This document shows, piece after piece, positions 44,386 to 53,109 of a stretch of 64,000 nucleotides of DNA (within the stretch, counting starts at the first letter, position 1; every line of letters begins with the position of its first letter). The notes beneath the pieces were generated by a model that saw only the letters and a list, made by a program, of their open reading frames with translations, did no database searches and was not told the origin of the DNA. The DNA comes from Chitinispirillales bacterium (GTDB lineage Bacteria; Fibrobacterota; Chitinivibrionia; Chitinivibrionales; Chitinispirillaceae). A program made the translations under genes and the position numbers. The stretch spans positions 50,719-114,718 of the forward strand of contig JAIRVB010000020.1 of the NCBI GenBank assembly GCA_031254105.1, given 5' to 3'.

Positions 44386-44532
44386 TCAAGCAGGTAAGCT
44401 GGCATTCGGGGCAGGCACCTTATCTCCCCAATAATCTTTCCATTCAGTCCCTTCACCGCGCAGCATATCAAACAGTTTACTTTCATCAGTTATTGAGAAA
44501 GCGCTGATTTTCACTAAATGTCCACCAAACAT
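44386..44532 (-). pseudogene. Possible C-type-lectin-like remnant
   Basis: A 48-codon minus-strand frame starting MFGGHLVKISAFSITDESKL has the look of the GGHLa.I..... opening of C-type-lectin-like domains, and the frame stays open upstream (RRLCSMFGGHL). It ends after WGDKVPAPNASLPA without the rest of a lectin domain. No ribosome site. It is very short, so this is a weak call. Confidence 0.25.
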
Positions 44533-44605
44533 ACTGCACAGCCTCCTGACTCTCTGCCTGGTCAAGTCTCCGCCGACCGGCCATTACTGTGGTAATCTCT
44601 AAGAA

Positions 44606-45136
44606 TCAATCTCTTAGATGGGGAAATGTTGCAATTTGAATTTCGTTTCGTAATATACCCATAAAAATACTATCACGATACTTGCCTTCAACAAAAAAAT
44701 GTTCCCGTAAAATGCCTTCCTGTGTGAAACCAATGTCTTTATAGATATGCAGGGCTTTATAGTTTTCTATGTCTACAAAAAGATATACCTTGTGCATGTT
44801 TAAAATATTAAATGCATAATCCAATCCTTTAAGCATAGCATTTTTTGATAATCCCTGACCTCTGAAGTCTGATTTAACAATAATTTGAATTTCTGTAGTA
44901 CGGTGAATAAAATTGATATTTATCAACTCTACAATTCCCGCAAAGCTGTTATCGGTGTCTATTACAAAACGCCGTTCATTGTCATCATGAATGTGTTTAT
45001 CGTATAAATTGTGTAATTCATCAAGAGATTCATATGGTTCTTCAAACCAAAATGCCATTGTATGGCGCTCATTATCAAGAGCGTGAATAAAAGGTAAATC
45101 TTTGCGTTCTAATGGGCGTAAAGCTAGACTCATCAT
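44606..45136 (-). CDS. speG: Spermidine N1-acetyltransferase (GNAT)
   Basis: 176 aa, normal SpeG length. LRPLERKDLPFIHALDNE, then AFWFEEPYESLDELHNLYDK and HIHDDNERRFVIDTDNSFAG are the SpeG opening. The acetyl-CoA loop is KSDFRGQGLSKNAM. Then KVYLFVDIENYKALHIYKDI and GFTQEGILREHFFVEGKYRD follow. The enzyme acetylates spermidine/spermine to relieve polyamine stress. It is markedly AT-richer than neighbouring genes, suggesting transfer. A single gene. Confidence 0.93.
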   Translation of the reverse strand: MMSLALRPLERKDLPFIHALDNERHTMAFWFEEPYESLDELHNLYDKHIHDDNERRFVIDTDNSFAGIVELININFIHRTTEIQIIVKSDFRGQGLSKNAMLKGLDYAFNILNMHKVYLFVDIENYKALHIYKDIGFTQEGILREHFFVEGKYRDSIFMGILRNEIQIATFPHLRD

Positions 45137-45403
45137 TCCCCCGAATTGTTATTAAATTGCTATTTCGCCATAAATTATCAAAAAAACTTGCGCTAAGCCG
45201 GTAGTATACAATATAAAAGCGCTATTGCAGCCTATATTTTAAAAAAATATAACAATTTTTGTACCCGCGCGTTGATATATTCCGGATTACATTATCCAAA
45301 CATGGAGGTAACTATTGTATGCCGGATTATGAAAATATTTATATTGTATATATAATTGGGTATATCACAAAAATTAATGCCCTTGCAGGCATAGTGAGAT
45401 GGA

Positions 45404-46186
45404 ATGAGAAAACAAAATTATCCTGAAGCCGGTACCGGTAAAATACTGATTGGGTTATTTTCACTGTTTTTGCTTACCGGATATGCGCAGTTTGCATTTG
45501 GCGCCCCTTCCGGAAGTACTGCGATAAGGGTATCGGATGATATTGAGTTAATACGTCTTTCATCTAACGCGTATATCCATGTGTCTGTCACCGAGATGGA
45601 AGGATTTGGTAAAGTGTCTTCAAATGGTTTGATTTTAGTGGATAAGGGGAAGGCGTTTCTTTTTGATACTCCTGTTACCGAAGCGCAAACCGAAACGCTG
45701 ACAGCTTTTGTTACTGATTCCCTGCACGCTAAAATTATTGGATTTGTAGCCGGACATTGGCATGGTGATTGTATTGGCGGACTTGGGTATTTAAACAAGC
45801 TGGGTGTGATTTCATACGCGAATCAAATGACTATTGATATTGCTAAAGAGCGCGGGCTGCCCATTGCGAAGCAGGGTTTTAAGGATTCTCTCTCCCTGAA
45901 ACTGAATAACATCCAAATAAAATGTTATTATTTGGGCGGCGGTCATTCAACAGATAATATTGTGGTTTGGATTCCTTCAGAAAAGATTCTGTTTGCGGGC
46001 TGTCTTGTAAAAGATATGGCGTCTAAAGGGAAAGGAAACTTGTCGGATGCGGATGTCAGAGAGTGGCCGCAAACAATTAAAAAAATGATAGACAAATTTC
46101 CATCATCAAAAATTGTGATTCCCGGGCATGGGCAGTACGGCGGCAGGGAATTGTTGACACATACACAAAAGATACTGATGGAATAA
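45404..46186 (+). CDS. Subclass B1 metallo-beta-lactamase, CcrA/CfiA-like
   Basis: 260 aa with a signal peptide at about 1-33 (ILIGLFSLFLLTGYAQFAFG). The zinc ligands are all there: HWHGD (H118, H120, D122), H181 in GGGHSTDNIVVW, C200 in FAGCLVKD, and H242 in PGHGQYGG, with the B1 lysine K203. GHWHGDCIGGLGYL, SYANQMTIDIAKERGLPI and KCYYLGGGHSTDNIVVW follow the Bacteroides CcrA/CfiA sequence closely. It would hydrolyse beta-lactams in the periplasm; activity and spectrum are inferred. The start ATG at 45404 has a moderate GAGATGGA ribosome site. It is next to speG, both AT-rich. Confidence 0.92.
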   Translation: MRKQNYPEAGTGKILIGLFSLFLLTGYAQFAFGAPSGSTAIRVSDDIELIRLSSNAYIHVSVTEMEGFGKVSSNGLILVDKGKAFLFDTPVTEAQTETLTAFVTDSLHAKIIGFVAGHWHGDCIGGLGYLNKLGVISYANQMTIDIAKERGLPIAKQGFKDSLSLKLNNIQIKCYYLGGGHSTDNIVVWIPSEKILFAGCLVKDMASKGKGNLSDADVREWPQTIKKMIDKFPSSKIVIPGHGQYGGRELLTHTQKILME

Positions 46187-46244
46187 CCGGCAAAACATCC
46201 TTATTTAATTTTTGCGTCGAATTGAGTATGTAAATTTGAAGTCA

Positions 46245-46273
46245 GAAATTTTCGTAAGGATTACGAAAATTTC
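46245..46273. terminator. Palindrome between convergent genes
   Basis: A perfect 13-bp inverted repeat, GAAATTTTCGTAA (46245-46257) and TTACGAAAATTTC (46261-46273), with a 3-nt loop, between the stops of the lactamase gene and the minus-strand GAF gene. It could end transcription from both sides. Confidence 0.65.
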
Positions 46274-46301
46274 GTTAGTATCCGTTCTATTTGTAATTTA
46301 C

Positions 46302-47315
46302 TCAAGCCTGGCGTTGCGCATCCTTATAAACGCTGATCCTGTCTAAAGATACTGCCGCGTAACGCGCAAGGAGCTGAACGACGCTAATATCATCACCGGT
46401 AAACGGCAGCACATGTTTTCTAACATTTTCAGGCGTTTTAAGAATGATTGCCTTATCCGGTTTTTTATTGACAAGTTCCAGAACGGCAACTACTTCGTTT
46501 TCCGGATTTTTTAAAGGTACGGCAAGTACGGATTGACATTTGTAGTCATGTTTACGAATAAACTCATTGTCGGATTTATACGGAGAGTCTTCAGGCATTC
46601 CGCCGGCATCCTCAATTTCAACAAACCGTCCGGTATGAGCCGCGTAACCGATAAGACTCTCAGGATTAATGTCCACAAAAATATCTTTTAAATTGCCCGG
46701 TGCAAATGAATCGCTCTGAGCAAGGGCAAACTGCAATGTGTCACAAAGAACTCCATCAACCATTCGGGTTCTTATATATATGCAACCCGCGTCAGCGCCT
46801 GTAACCTCGCGGCTTATCGCAAGGATAAGTTCAAGAAGCGAAGCGTAGTCATTCTCGCGGCAAATAGCGGTACCAATACGCACAATCCAGTCTTTCTGTT
46901 CGCGGCTTCTTACTAACCGCTTCATAAGCGTCCTTTGCTTCTCTGTCAAATCACAGTTACGGTTAATGGAGAGAAGAATGCTCATTGCAGCCGCTTCACT
47001 GAGCGGTGAGCTGAAAATACCGCAAAGCGGAAAATCATAAAGGTAAGGGGGAACCGCGTCGCTTTCAACACGCTGGTACAATGGAACGCTCTCTCCAAAA
47101 CCAATGGAATGATGGCTGAACATTCTGAACATCTGTTCATACTCGCATGACAGATAGGAGAGCACTCCGGCTGGAGGTTCATCATTAAGCGTCACATTTG
47201 CGGCGGAATCGGCCGGAGCGCTCACAAGTTTAAGATTCCAGCTCTTCGCAAGCATACCCACTAAGGCGGCGTCATTTTCCGGCATATTTCCGAAGACTAT
47301 AATTTTGCGTTCCAA
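46302..47315 (-). CDS. GAF-domain sensory protein
   Basis: 337 aa, soluble. The N-terminal part (1-130) is receiver-like in outline (MERKIIVFGNMPENDAALVG) but lacks clear phosphoacceptor residues. Residues of about 150-320 are a GAF domain: ASLLELILAISREVTGADAG, TGRFVEIEDAGG, SVLAVPLKNPENEVVAVLEL. No output domain is visible, so it probably signals through a partner. It may respond to a small ligand. The ORF is on the minus strand, separated from the tRNA genes. Confidence 0.8.
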   Translation of the reverse strand: MERKIIVFGNMPENDAALVGMLAKSWNLKLVSAPADSAANVTLNDEPPAGVLSYLSCEYEQMFRMFSHHSIGFGESVPLYQRVESDAVPPYLYDFPLCGIFSSPLSEAAAMSILLSINRNCDLTEKQRTLMKRLVRSREQKDWIVRIGTAICRENDYASLLELILAISREVTGADAGCIYIRTRMVDGVLCDTLQFALAQSDSFAPGNLKDIFVDINPESLIGYAAHTGRFVEIEDAGGMPEDSPYKSDNEFIRKHDYKCQSVLAVPLKNPENEVVAVLELVNKKPDKAIILKTPENVRKHVLPFTGDDISVVQLLARYAAVSLDRISVYKDAQRQA

Positions 47316-47375
47316 AAAGCCCCCAAGGTCAAATTATAATGTGCAAATTACAAATAAATCAAAAACAAATGAACG

Positions 47376-47394
47376 CCCGTGTTGAAACACGGGG
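47376..47394. other. Short hairpin
   Basis: CCCGTGTTGAAACACGGG: 8-bp stem with a 2-nt loop, just upstream of the GAF gene on the minus strand. It may be part of a leader or repeat. Function unclear. Confidence 0.35.
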
Positions 47395-47502
47395 CTGCAG
47401 AGACAGCTTTTCCCCTCAGGGCGCGGAGAAACTAAACAAGTGCTTTTCTTAAATAGATCAACTGTGTACTGGAAAAATAAATCAAAAGCGGGCCGTATAA
47501 TG

Positions 47503-47546
47503 GAAAAGCCCTCTATGTAAGACCGAAAGTCTACAAAAAGGGCTTA
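47503..47546 (-). terminator. Terminator of the tRNA transcript
   Basis: AAGCCCT (47506-47512) pairs with AGGGCTT (47539-47545), and an inner GTAAGAC/GTCTAC stem with a CGAAA loop sits between them. On the minus strand this hairpin is followed by TTTT (47504-47507). It lies just downstream of tRNA-Asp in the direction of transcription. Confidence 0.65.
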
Positions 47547-47553
47547 AGTAAAA

Positions 47554-47627
47554 CGGACCGGACGAGGCTCGAACTCGCGACCTCTGGCTTGACAGGCCAG
47601 CGTTCTAACCGGCTGAACTACCGGTCC
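47554..47627 (-). tRNA. trnD: tRNA-Asp (anticodon GTC)
   Basis: Minus-strand cloverleaf: acceptor GGACCGG/CCGGTCC, D-arm with GTTCAGCCGGTTAGAAC, anticodon stem CTGGC/GCCAG with loop CTGTCAA giving GTC, T-arm GTTCGAGCC. CCA is not encoded. It lies downstream of tRNA-Val on the same strand and likely in one transcript. Confidence 0.96.
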
Positions 47628-47697
47628 ATTAATTTTTATATACTGCGAACAAATCTATTCGTAAATAAGAACGAGTAATTATTCGCTGCCGTATAAA

Positions 47698-47772
47698 TGG
47701 GCGTTGTAGGATTCGAACCTACGACCACCTGCTTGTAAGGCAGGTGCTCTATACCAACTGAGCTAAACGCCC
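47698..47772 (-). tRNA. trnV: tRNA-Val (anticodon TAC)
   Basis: Minus-strand cloverleaf: acceptor GGGCGTT/AACGCCC, D-arm AGCTCAGTTGGTATAGAGC, anticodon stem CCTGC/GCAGG with loop CTTACAA giving TAC, T-arm GGTTCGAATCC, discriminator A. It is first of the two-tRNA group and downstream of the DUF3098 gene. Confidence 0.96.
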
Positions 47773-47782
47773 TTTTTTAGTC

Positions 47783-47809
47783 GTGATACGGAGTGACCCG
47801 AGACGCATC
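47783..47809. repeat. 27-nt repeat, copy 1
   Basis: GTGATACGGAGTGACCCGAG followed by ACGCATC. The same 27-mer with five changes occurs at 48980-49006. Neither copy lies in a gene. This one sits between the DUF3098 gene and tRNA-Val. Confidence 0.5.
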
Positions 47810-47881
47810 TGTCTTCAAAAAGATCTCCCCATTTTACATTACTGATGAGCGGAACGGTCAACGGCCGTTCATTTATGAATT

Positions 47882-48103
47882 CTATTTTTTCTTCACTTCG
47901 CTCGCGTTATTTTTACCGTAGCCGCTTAACATAGCATATGGTATCAAACCACAATAAACCAAAACCAGTATTACAGGCGCAACGCTCTTGGATAAATGAT
48001 TGTCCGCAGGCCCCTGACCAAGCAAAACATAACCTGTAACAAGGAGCGCAAGGCTCGCGGCAAACAGATAAAAATTTTTCTTTGAAAACAACCAATTCTT
48101 CAT
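47882..48103 (-). CDS. DUF3098-like small membrane protein
   Basis: 73 aa from the ATG at 48103. A longer frame extends upstream without conservation. MKNWLFSKKNFYLFAASLAL then LLVTGYVLLGQGPADNH and APVILVLVYCGLIPYAM give two membrane helices separated by a short loop. This is the pattern of DUF3098, found in FCB-group bacteria next to UppP or FtsX genes. Function unknown. Confidence 0.8.
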   Translation of the reverse strand: MKNWLFSKKNFYLFAASLALLVTGYVLLGQGPADNHLSKSVAPVILVLVYCGLIPYAMLSGYGKNNASEVKKK

Positions 48104-48379
48104 ATTTGTTGCTACTCCAATGTATGGACTCGTACCTGCGTACTCACCCCTACAATTACTAAAGACATATAATTTACATAATACCAATTTAAAAGTCAAT
48201 ACTTTTTTTGTAATGTTTATGATAAAATTTTTTGCAGCGCGTTTAATGTTATATAATAGTACCTATGCGTACGCGGCAGCTTCCCCATTCGTCACTCTTT
48301 TTCCTATCATACAAGCTCACGCTGTCTAACGCATTATAACTGGATGGACACGCAAAGTTCGCGCTCTCTTACGCTCCCA

Positions 48380-48958
48380 TTACGAATTTTCACTCGCGGC
48401 GCCTTCCTTCTGCTTTATCCTCTCGCCGCTTATCCTGATCGCCTCATTAAGAAGGTTCGCCAGGCTGTTAAGCTGATCCCCCTCGCGCAGCTTGATCACA
48501 TCTGTATAGTCGCCGTCTATAACTTTGCGGCACGCTTTTTCAAATCTGAATACAGGCCCCGCAATCTTATGCGAGAAGAATATAGTCATCATAACCACTT
48601 GAATAACTACCAATAAAATTCCAACCGCGAAAATTCCCAGAAGCGTACCGGTAAACTCCCGCTTCAGACTGCTGCCGCCGCCAAAGTGACTCACCTTGAA
48701 CTCAATCTGCTCAACAACATCCCTGTACTGTTGTGCGGTAGGTTCCGCCCTATCCTGGAGTCCGGCAGCGATAGTGCTTGAAACTTCCTGTTTCATTATA
48801 CGGCTCGCTGTTGAGATAATTGTCTGTGAGGCAAAATATAGGGTAAGCAGCATGAAAACAAGCATGATAAGCATAGGAACTAAAAAGGTAATCATGTATC
48901 TGCCCTGCAGTTTCGAATCAATAAAAAATCGTTTTCTGCTAAAACCCGCTTTTCCCAC
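48380..48958 (-). CDS. Two-TM HAMP-domain protein without output domain
   Basis: 192 aa. Two membrane helices (about 24-46 and 104-127) bracket a short periplasmic region. A HAMP-like segment follows: FFSHKIAGPVFRFEKACRKV then DGDYTDVIKLREGDQLNSLA. No kinase, methyl-accepting or cyclase domain follows. Small HAMP-only proteins of this form occur in deltaproteobacteria and relatives. It may act as an adaptor for a separate signalling protein. It precedes nothing recognisable on its strand besides tRNA and DUF3098 genes. Confidence 0.82.
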   Translation of the reverse strand: MGKAGFSRKRFFIDSKLQGRYMITFLVPMLIMLVFMLLTLYFASQTIISTASRIMKQEVSSTIAAGLQDRAEPTAQQYRDVVEQIEFKVSHFGGGSSLKREFTGTLLGIFAVGILLVVIQVVMMTIFFSHKIAGPVFRFEKACRKVIDGDYTDVIKLREGDQLNSLANLLNEAIRISGERIKQKEGAASENS

Positions 48959-48979
48959 GATGCCGCTCCTTTTTTAATT

Positions 48980-49006
48980 GTGACGCGGAGTTACCAGAGA
49001 CGCGTC
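48980..49006. repeat. 27-nt repeat, copy 2
   Basis: GTGACGCGGAGTTACCAGAG followed by ACGCGTC, matching 47783-47809 at 22 of 27 positions by eye. Located just upstream of the HAMP gene. Confidence 0.5.
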
Positions 49007-49120
49007 GGCCTCCTGCTTACCTGCCGGTCACTTATTAACGATTATTCTGAATCACGGGCGAACACGCCCCCGCGAATAATCTGTTCACGTATGAAATATA
49101 CTGTTTATCCAAAGATAATG

Positions 49121-49237
49121 AAGAAATAATAATGCAAAATGCAGAAATAAAGTAAGTGAGATGTGGATAATTATCTTTGCATTTCAGTTGAATTTGATCT
49201 ATTTTCCGCATTTTGCATTATTATTTCTGCATTATTT
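49121..49237. repeat. MITE-like palindromic element
   Basis: Left arm AAGAAATAATAATGCAAAAT then GCAGAAATAA (49121-49150). Right arm ATTTTCCGCATTTTGCATTA then TTATTTCTGCATTATT (49201-49236). Inverted repeats around a 50-nt centre, the same build as 38098-38220. Its right end supplies the stop codon of pgpH (TAA at 49232-49234). Confidence 0.75.
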
Positions 49238-51448
49238 ATTAGGGTATTCTATCCTCGTATGAAAAATTCCCTGCAGCACAGGCATAAACCCATCTGTAAT
49301 TTCGTGCAGGTCGCGTAAAGTAAGATTACACTCATCAAGCTGACCGGACAGAAATTTGTCTCTGATAATTTTTTTTACTAATTCTCTTAAAAGCTTTGGT
49401 GAACTGCTTGCAAGACTTCTTGAAGCTGCCTCCACTGAGTCAGCCAGCATTATAATAGCCGCCTCGCGGGTTTGAGGAGTAGGCCCCGGATACTGGAAAT
49501 CTTTCTCCTGAACCTGTTTGTGCGGATCCTGTTCAAGGGCTTTCTCATAGAAAAATGAAACTGAGCTGTTGCCATGGTGCTGTAAAATTACATCCCTTAT
49601 AATTTTCGGCAGTCTGTACTTGCGAGCCAGATCTACCCCCTCTTTAACATGAGAACAGATAATAAGCGCGCTCATTGAAGGGGAGAGTTTGTTGTGGCGG
49701 TTTCTGTCGCCAATGCAATTTTCAACAAAGTAGTCAGGTTTGTCGATCTTACCTATGTCGTGATAATAGGAAGCTACTCTGGCAAGCAGAGTGTTTGCGC
49801 CGACAGCCTGAGCCGCGGACTCCGCCAGGTTGCCTACAAGCACGCTGTGATTGTAGGTTCCGGCCGCTTCAATAGAAAGCCGCTTTAATATGGGGTGGTT
49901 CATATCCGAAAGCTCTACGAGCGTCATATCTGTCGTAAGGTCAAAAATCCGCTCAAAAAACGGATTTAACATCATGGTAAGAAAAACAGATAGCAATACA
50001 CCCCCAAACACATAGCCTACGTTTACAAAAAATGTTTCAAAATGCCACCCCGTAAGCTGCCATATAGCGACAGTGACAACGCTTGTAATGAACATGGGAG
50101 GTATGGCTTTGAAAAAATGCCAGCGGTAGCGGATCTTATAGTTAAGAAAAGCGGCCACTATGGAATTCAGGAAAGCGTACAGAAAGAAAAACTGATTGAA
50201 GCCGGTAATTATGCCGAAATATATGCTGATAAAGAGTCCGACAAACATACTGACCTGCAGCCCAAAAAGAATAACGCAAAGTACTGAGGCCATTGTAATA
50301 GGAACCAGATACTCCGGCATAGCCGCGGAAACTTCCCGTCCCTCAAGCAGGGATGGGAAAAAATCCATCACAAGGCGGATAATCAAAATCTGCAAAAGAA
50401 CAATCAGGCAGAGCGCGGCAAGATTCTTTGGGTTCTTCGCCAAACCCGGTTGAAATTTATGCACGTAGAACGCAAAGAAAAGAAGAGGTATAAGAACTAA
50501 GAGAAGCTGACCGGCATTTCCCGCGTCCACTCTGCGCTTTTCAACCTGGTTGCCTAAACGGTCCATTGCGATATGTAAAGAGTGGAGTTTTTGGATAACC
50601 TCAGCCGTAACCTCCTGATGTTTGCGGACGATCTCGGTATCCATGATTACTTTGCCGCTTGTTTCAAGAACCTCAGCCGCCGCCGCGCGTTTTCGTTCCT
50701 GCGTAAGCGTATTGTTTACTCTGATGTTAGGCTGCACACAGGCGTAAAGCAGTTCGTAAATAGCGTTGAGAGCCTCGTCATCTAACATCTGTTCACGTTT
50801 GAGCCGCGCCGCAACCTGCTCTAACGCAACCTCCCGAACAGGAATATCAGAGACGGCTACGTTTTTTTCCTCACCGCCGCGCATGAGGGTAACAAATTTT
50901 TTTGTATAATGGAAGTTTGAACTGAACTGAGCGTTAAACTTGGAGCGCAGCTCATTAAGTTCTTCGTTGGATCCAAAAAGCAGCACCGAGGCAACGCCAC
51001 TGTCCATAACAAGAGAGAGCTGCTCGGAAGCTTTGTCAAAAAGCGCGGGTCGCCTCCGCAGCGTTTCAACGCTCCTGTGCGACAACTCTTTTGGAGGAAC
51101 TTTGGACATGGCTGTTTTAAGCGAATCCGGAGTGTCATCGGAAACCGCGAATTCCGCCTGAAGCGAAGCGATTTTTCGGGAGGCGGCCAAACTGACTCCA
51201 GAATCAAAATCCATGAACAGAAGCACCCTGTCCATCGCCCTTTTCCTCTCCCGCTCAAGTTCATCGGGAGAGCGTATGATGTCGAAAGTGAAAGGAGCGA
51301 TTATAGTCTCCTTTGACGCGACACCAATTTTAGGCAGGTCAAACCTTTGAACTGTTTCGTTATAGGGGAAAATAAAAAGCAGACAGATCAGGGATAAAAG
51401 GAATATCAGCGCAGGTGAGCCGATAGACGGCAACCCCCTGACCCTCAA
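49232..51448 (-). CDS. pgpH: PgpH-like 7TM-HD cyclic di-AMP phosphodiesterase
   Basis: 738 aa as read from TTG at 51448; the real start may be upstream. An N-terminal extracytoplasmic 7TMR-HDED-like domain (about 40-320) is followed by seven membrane helices and a C-terminal HD domain: NHSVLVGNLAESAAQAVGAN, YYHDIGKIDKPDYFVENCIG, ICSHVKEGVDLARKY, ILQHHGN. In other bacteria this family degrades c-di-AMP. In-frame sequence continues upstream to an ATA at 51493, which has AAGGAG 6 nt before it, while no ATG, GTG or good TTG start exists there. It follows a lipoprotein gene by 15 nt. Confidence 0.9.
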   Translation of the reverse strand: MRVRGLPSIGSPALIFLLSLICLLFIFPYNETVQRFDLPKIGVASKETIIAPFTFDIIRSPDELERERKRAMDRVLLFMDFDSGVSLAASRKIASLQAEFAVSDDTPDSLKTAMSKVPPKELSHRSVETLRRRPALFDKASEQLSLVMDSGVASVLLFGSNEELNELRSKFNAQFSSNFHYTKKFVTLMRGGEEKNVAVSDIPVREVALEQVAARLKREQMLDDEALNAIYELLYACVQPNIRVNNTLTQERKRAAAAEVLETSGKVIMDTEIVRKHQEVTAEVIQKLHSLHIAMDRLGNQVEKRRVDAGNAGQLLLVLIPLLFFAFYVHKFQPGLAKNPKNLAALCLIVLLQILIIRLVMDFFPSLLEGREVSAAMPEYLVPITMASVLCVILFGLQVSMFVGLFISIYFGIITGFNQFFFLYAFLNSIVAAFLNYKIRYRWHFFKAIPPMFITSVVTVAIWQLTGWHFETFFVNVGYVFGGVLLSVFLTMMLNPFFERIFDLTTDMTLVELSDMNHPILKRLSIEAAGTYNHSVLVGNLAESAAQAVGANTLLARVASYYHDIGKIDKPDYFVENCIGDRNRHNKLSPSMSALIICSHVKEGVDLARKYRLPKIIRDVILQHHGNSSVSFFYEKALEQDPHKQVQEKDFQYPGPTPQTREAAIIMLADSVEAASRSLASSSPKLLRELVKKIIRDKFLSGQLDECNLTLRDLHEITDGFMPVLQGIFHTRIEYPNK

Positions 51449-51507
51449 CCCTGACCGCTTTGGTACAACAGGAATACCACGTGTATCTTTTATGGATTAC
51501 TCCTTAA

Positions 51508-51768
51508 TTACTCGCCGCCAGCGTCTTGACTCTCAAGCCTGATTCTCTCCTGCCTAAGTTCAGAAAGCTTCTTTTCGGAATCTTCGGCAGCCTGGCGCGC
51601 TTCCTCAATCTTTGCCTTGTCTTCCTCAGAAACTTTGCCCTTTCTGGCGCCGCCGCTGCCACCGCCGCTGCCGCCGCCGGTCTTGGCGCCGCCGCAGCCA
51701 GCGACTCCCAACATCAAAATCACTGACACCATAAGCATAAAACGGCCAGCTAATTTCATCCTACGCAT
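51508..51768 (-). CDS. Small coiled-coil lipoprotein
   Basis: 86 aa from the ATG at 51768, which has AGGAGG 8 nt upstream. The lipoprotein signal ends LMLGVAGC|GG. After a Gly/Ser-rich linker (GGGSGGGSGGARKGK) a charged helix follows (EEDKAKIEEARQAAEDSEKK, then LSELRQERIRLESQ). It resembles Lpp-like or spacer lipoproteins. It directly precedes pgpH and is likely cotranscribed. Confidence 0.75.
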   Translation of the reverse strand: MRRMKLAGRFMLMVSVILMLGVAGCGGAKTGGGSGGGSGGARKGKVSEEDKAKIEEARQAAEDSEKKLSELRQERIRLESQDAGGE

Positions 51769-52197
51769 CTTTAAGGGCCTCCTCTTAAAATATCTAAAAT
51801 GTTTCCTGGTTACAATATGCAAAGGTTAGAATATAATAGTATAAATAATACTTCTTTTTCAGGCGGCAAGTCAAGGAAATCTTTGTAAGGGCGGATACGA
51901 ATCGCGTTAGAGAGTACTCTTTTTACATACACATGTATGGCCTGAACGCGCGATATATAGACTGGCGCGTTGGGGAACATCACTGTAAGGGCACACCCCG
52001 ATTGTATCCCGTACAGTGTATGATAGAATTTGAAGTACATTGTACGGATGTTGCGTGGTACGAATATCACGCGTAACGCTCCCTGTAAAGATGCGGTTAA
52101 TCGCGTCCTTACATTTGAACATATTATTATAGTATGCGCATTGTGCGCAGCGCCTATCCCACCGTACTGTATGCGGTAAACCACCGGCCGTCTCTGC
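51769..52197. repeat. Intergenic region with REP-like palindromes
   Basis: Divergent region between the lipoprotein gene and mtgA. Contains GTAAGGGCGGATACGAATCGCG (51886-51907, half palindrome) and TGTAAAGATGCGGTTAATCG then CGTCCTTACA (52084-52113), both of the dispersed palindrome family. TACATACACATGTATGG (51925-51941) is another inverted repeat. No gene is seen. Confidence 0.6.
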
Positions 52198-52233
52198 GTG
52201 GACATATATCATCCCACGAATTATTTTATTGCC

Positions 52234-53109
52234 ATGACTGACGCCGCCGCTAAAAAAAAACATCTCCTAATTCTGCGGATACTGCTCATACTGTGGATTG
52301 TGATCAAAACCGTATTTGTGGGATACGCTGTCGTTTTCTCCATTATAGGTACTGCGCTGGTCATTCTTGGGTATACCCATGCAAAAGCTTATATAGATCT
52401 CCACGTAATGAAGCCTGTAAGCGAAGTAAAACAACTAATAACCGAAAATCCGGCAGAAACAATCTACATGAGGCAGTACCGGGAGCAGCTTGCTCAATCA
52501 GGGGAGAATGACAGTCTCATCTGGAAGTTTGTCCCCCTTGACTCAATAGCGGATATTTTAAAAATAACCGTATTGGCCGCAGAGGATGATGGTTTCTATA
52601 CTCATCCCGGGTTTTCGCTTGACGCGATAGTTGAGGCGATAGACCATAACCGCAGCGTAAACTCTTTCAAAAGAGGCGCAAGCACCATAACGCAGCAGCT
52701 TGCGAAAAATCTCTTTCTTACGCCTGAAAAAAGTTTTGAACGCAAATTAAGGGAGTTGGGGTACACGCTTTTAATGGAAAAATACCTTGGCAAGGAGCGT
52801 ATCTTTGAACTCTACCTGAACTACGCCCAGTGGGGAAAGAATATCTTTGGCTGCGAAGCCGCAGCCAACGTTTATTTCAGAAAAAGCAGCGCAAATCTGA
52901 CACGCGCCGAAGCCGCGCGCATGGCCGCGTGTCTTGCGATGCCATCAAGAATTACCCCTCACCACACTAAATCGGCGTTCATGGCAAAACGCATCTCCGT
53001 AATCGCAAATAACATGTATATACGGGGAACTCTTGACAACGCAGGCTATCTTGCCATGACAGGGGAACCTCATCCCAGCGTGGAACCGGTACGCATGGAG
53101 GAGGATTAG
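52234..53109 (+). CDS. mtgA: Monofunctional peptidoglycan glycosyltransferase
   Basis: 291 aa from the ATG at 52234 (a GTG at 52198 is possible). One membrane anchor is at about 10-45. The GT51 domain has all its motifs: AAEDDGFYTHPGFS (catalytic Glu), RGASTITQQLAKNLFL, EKYLGKERIFELYLNYAQWG and GCEAAANVYFRKS. It polymerises lipid II into glycan chains without transpeptidase activity. A single gene. Confidence 0.93.
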   Translation: MTDAAAKKKHLLILRILLILWIVIKTVFVGYAVVFSIIGTALVILGYTHAKAYIDLHVMKPVSEVKQLITENPAETIYMRQYREQLAQSGENDSLIWKFVPLDSIADILKITVLAAEDDGFYTHPGFSLDAIVEAIDHNRSVNSFKRGASTITQQLAKNLFLTPEKSFERKLRELGYTLLMEKYLGKERIFELYLNYAQWGKNIFGCEAAANVYFRKSSANLTRAEAARMAACLAMPSRITPHHTKSAFMAKRISVIANNMYIRGTLDNAGYLAMTGEPHPSVEPVRMEED

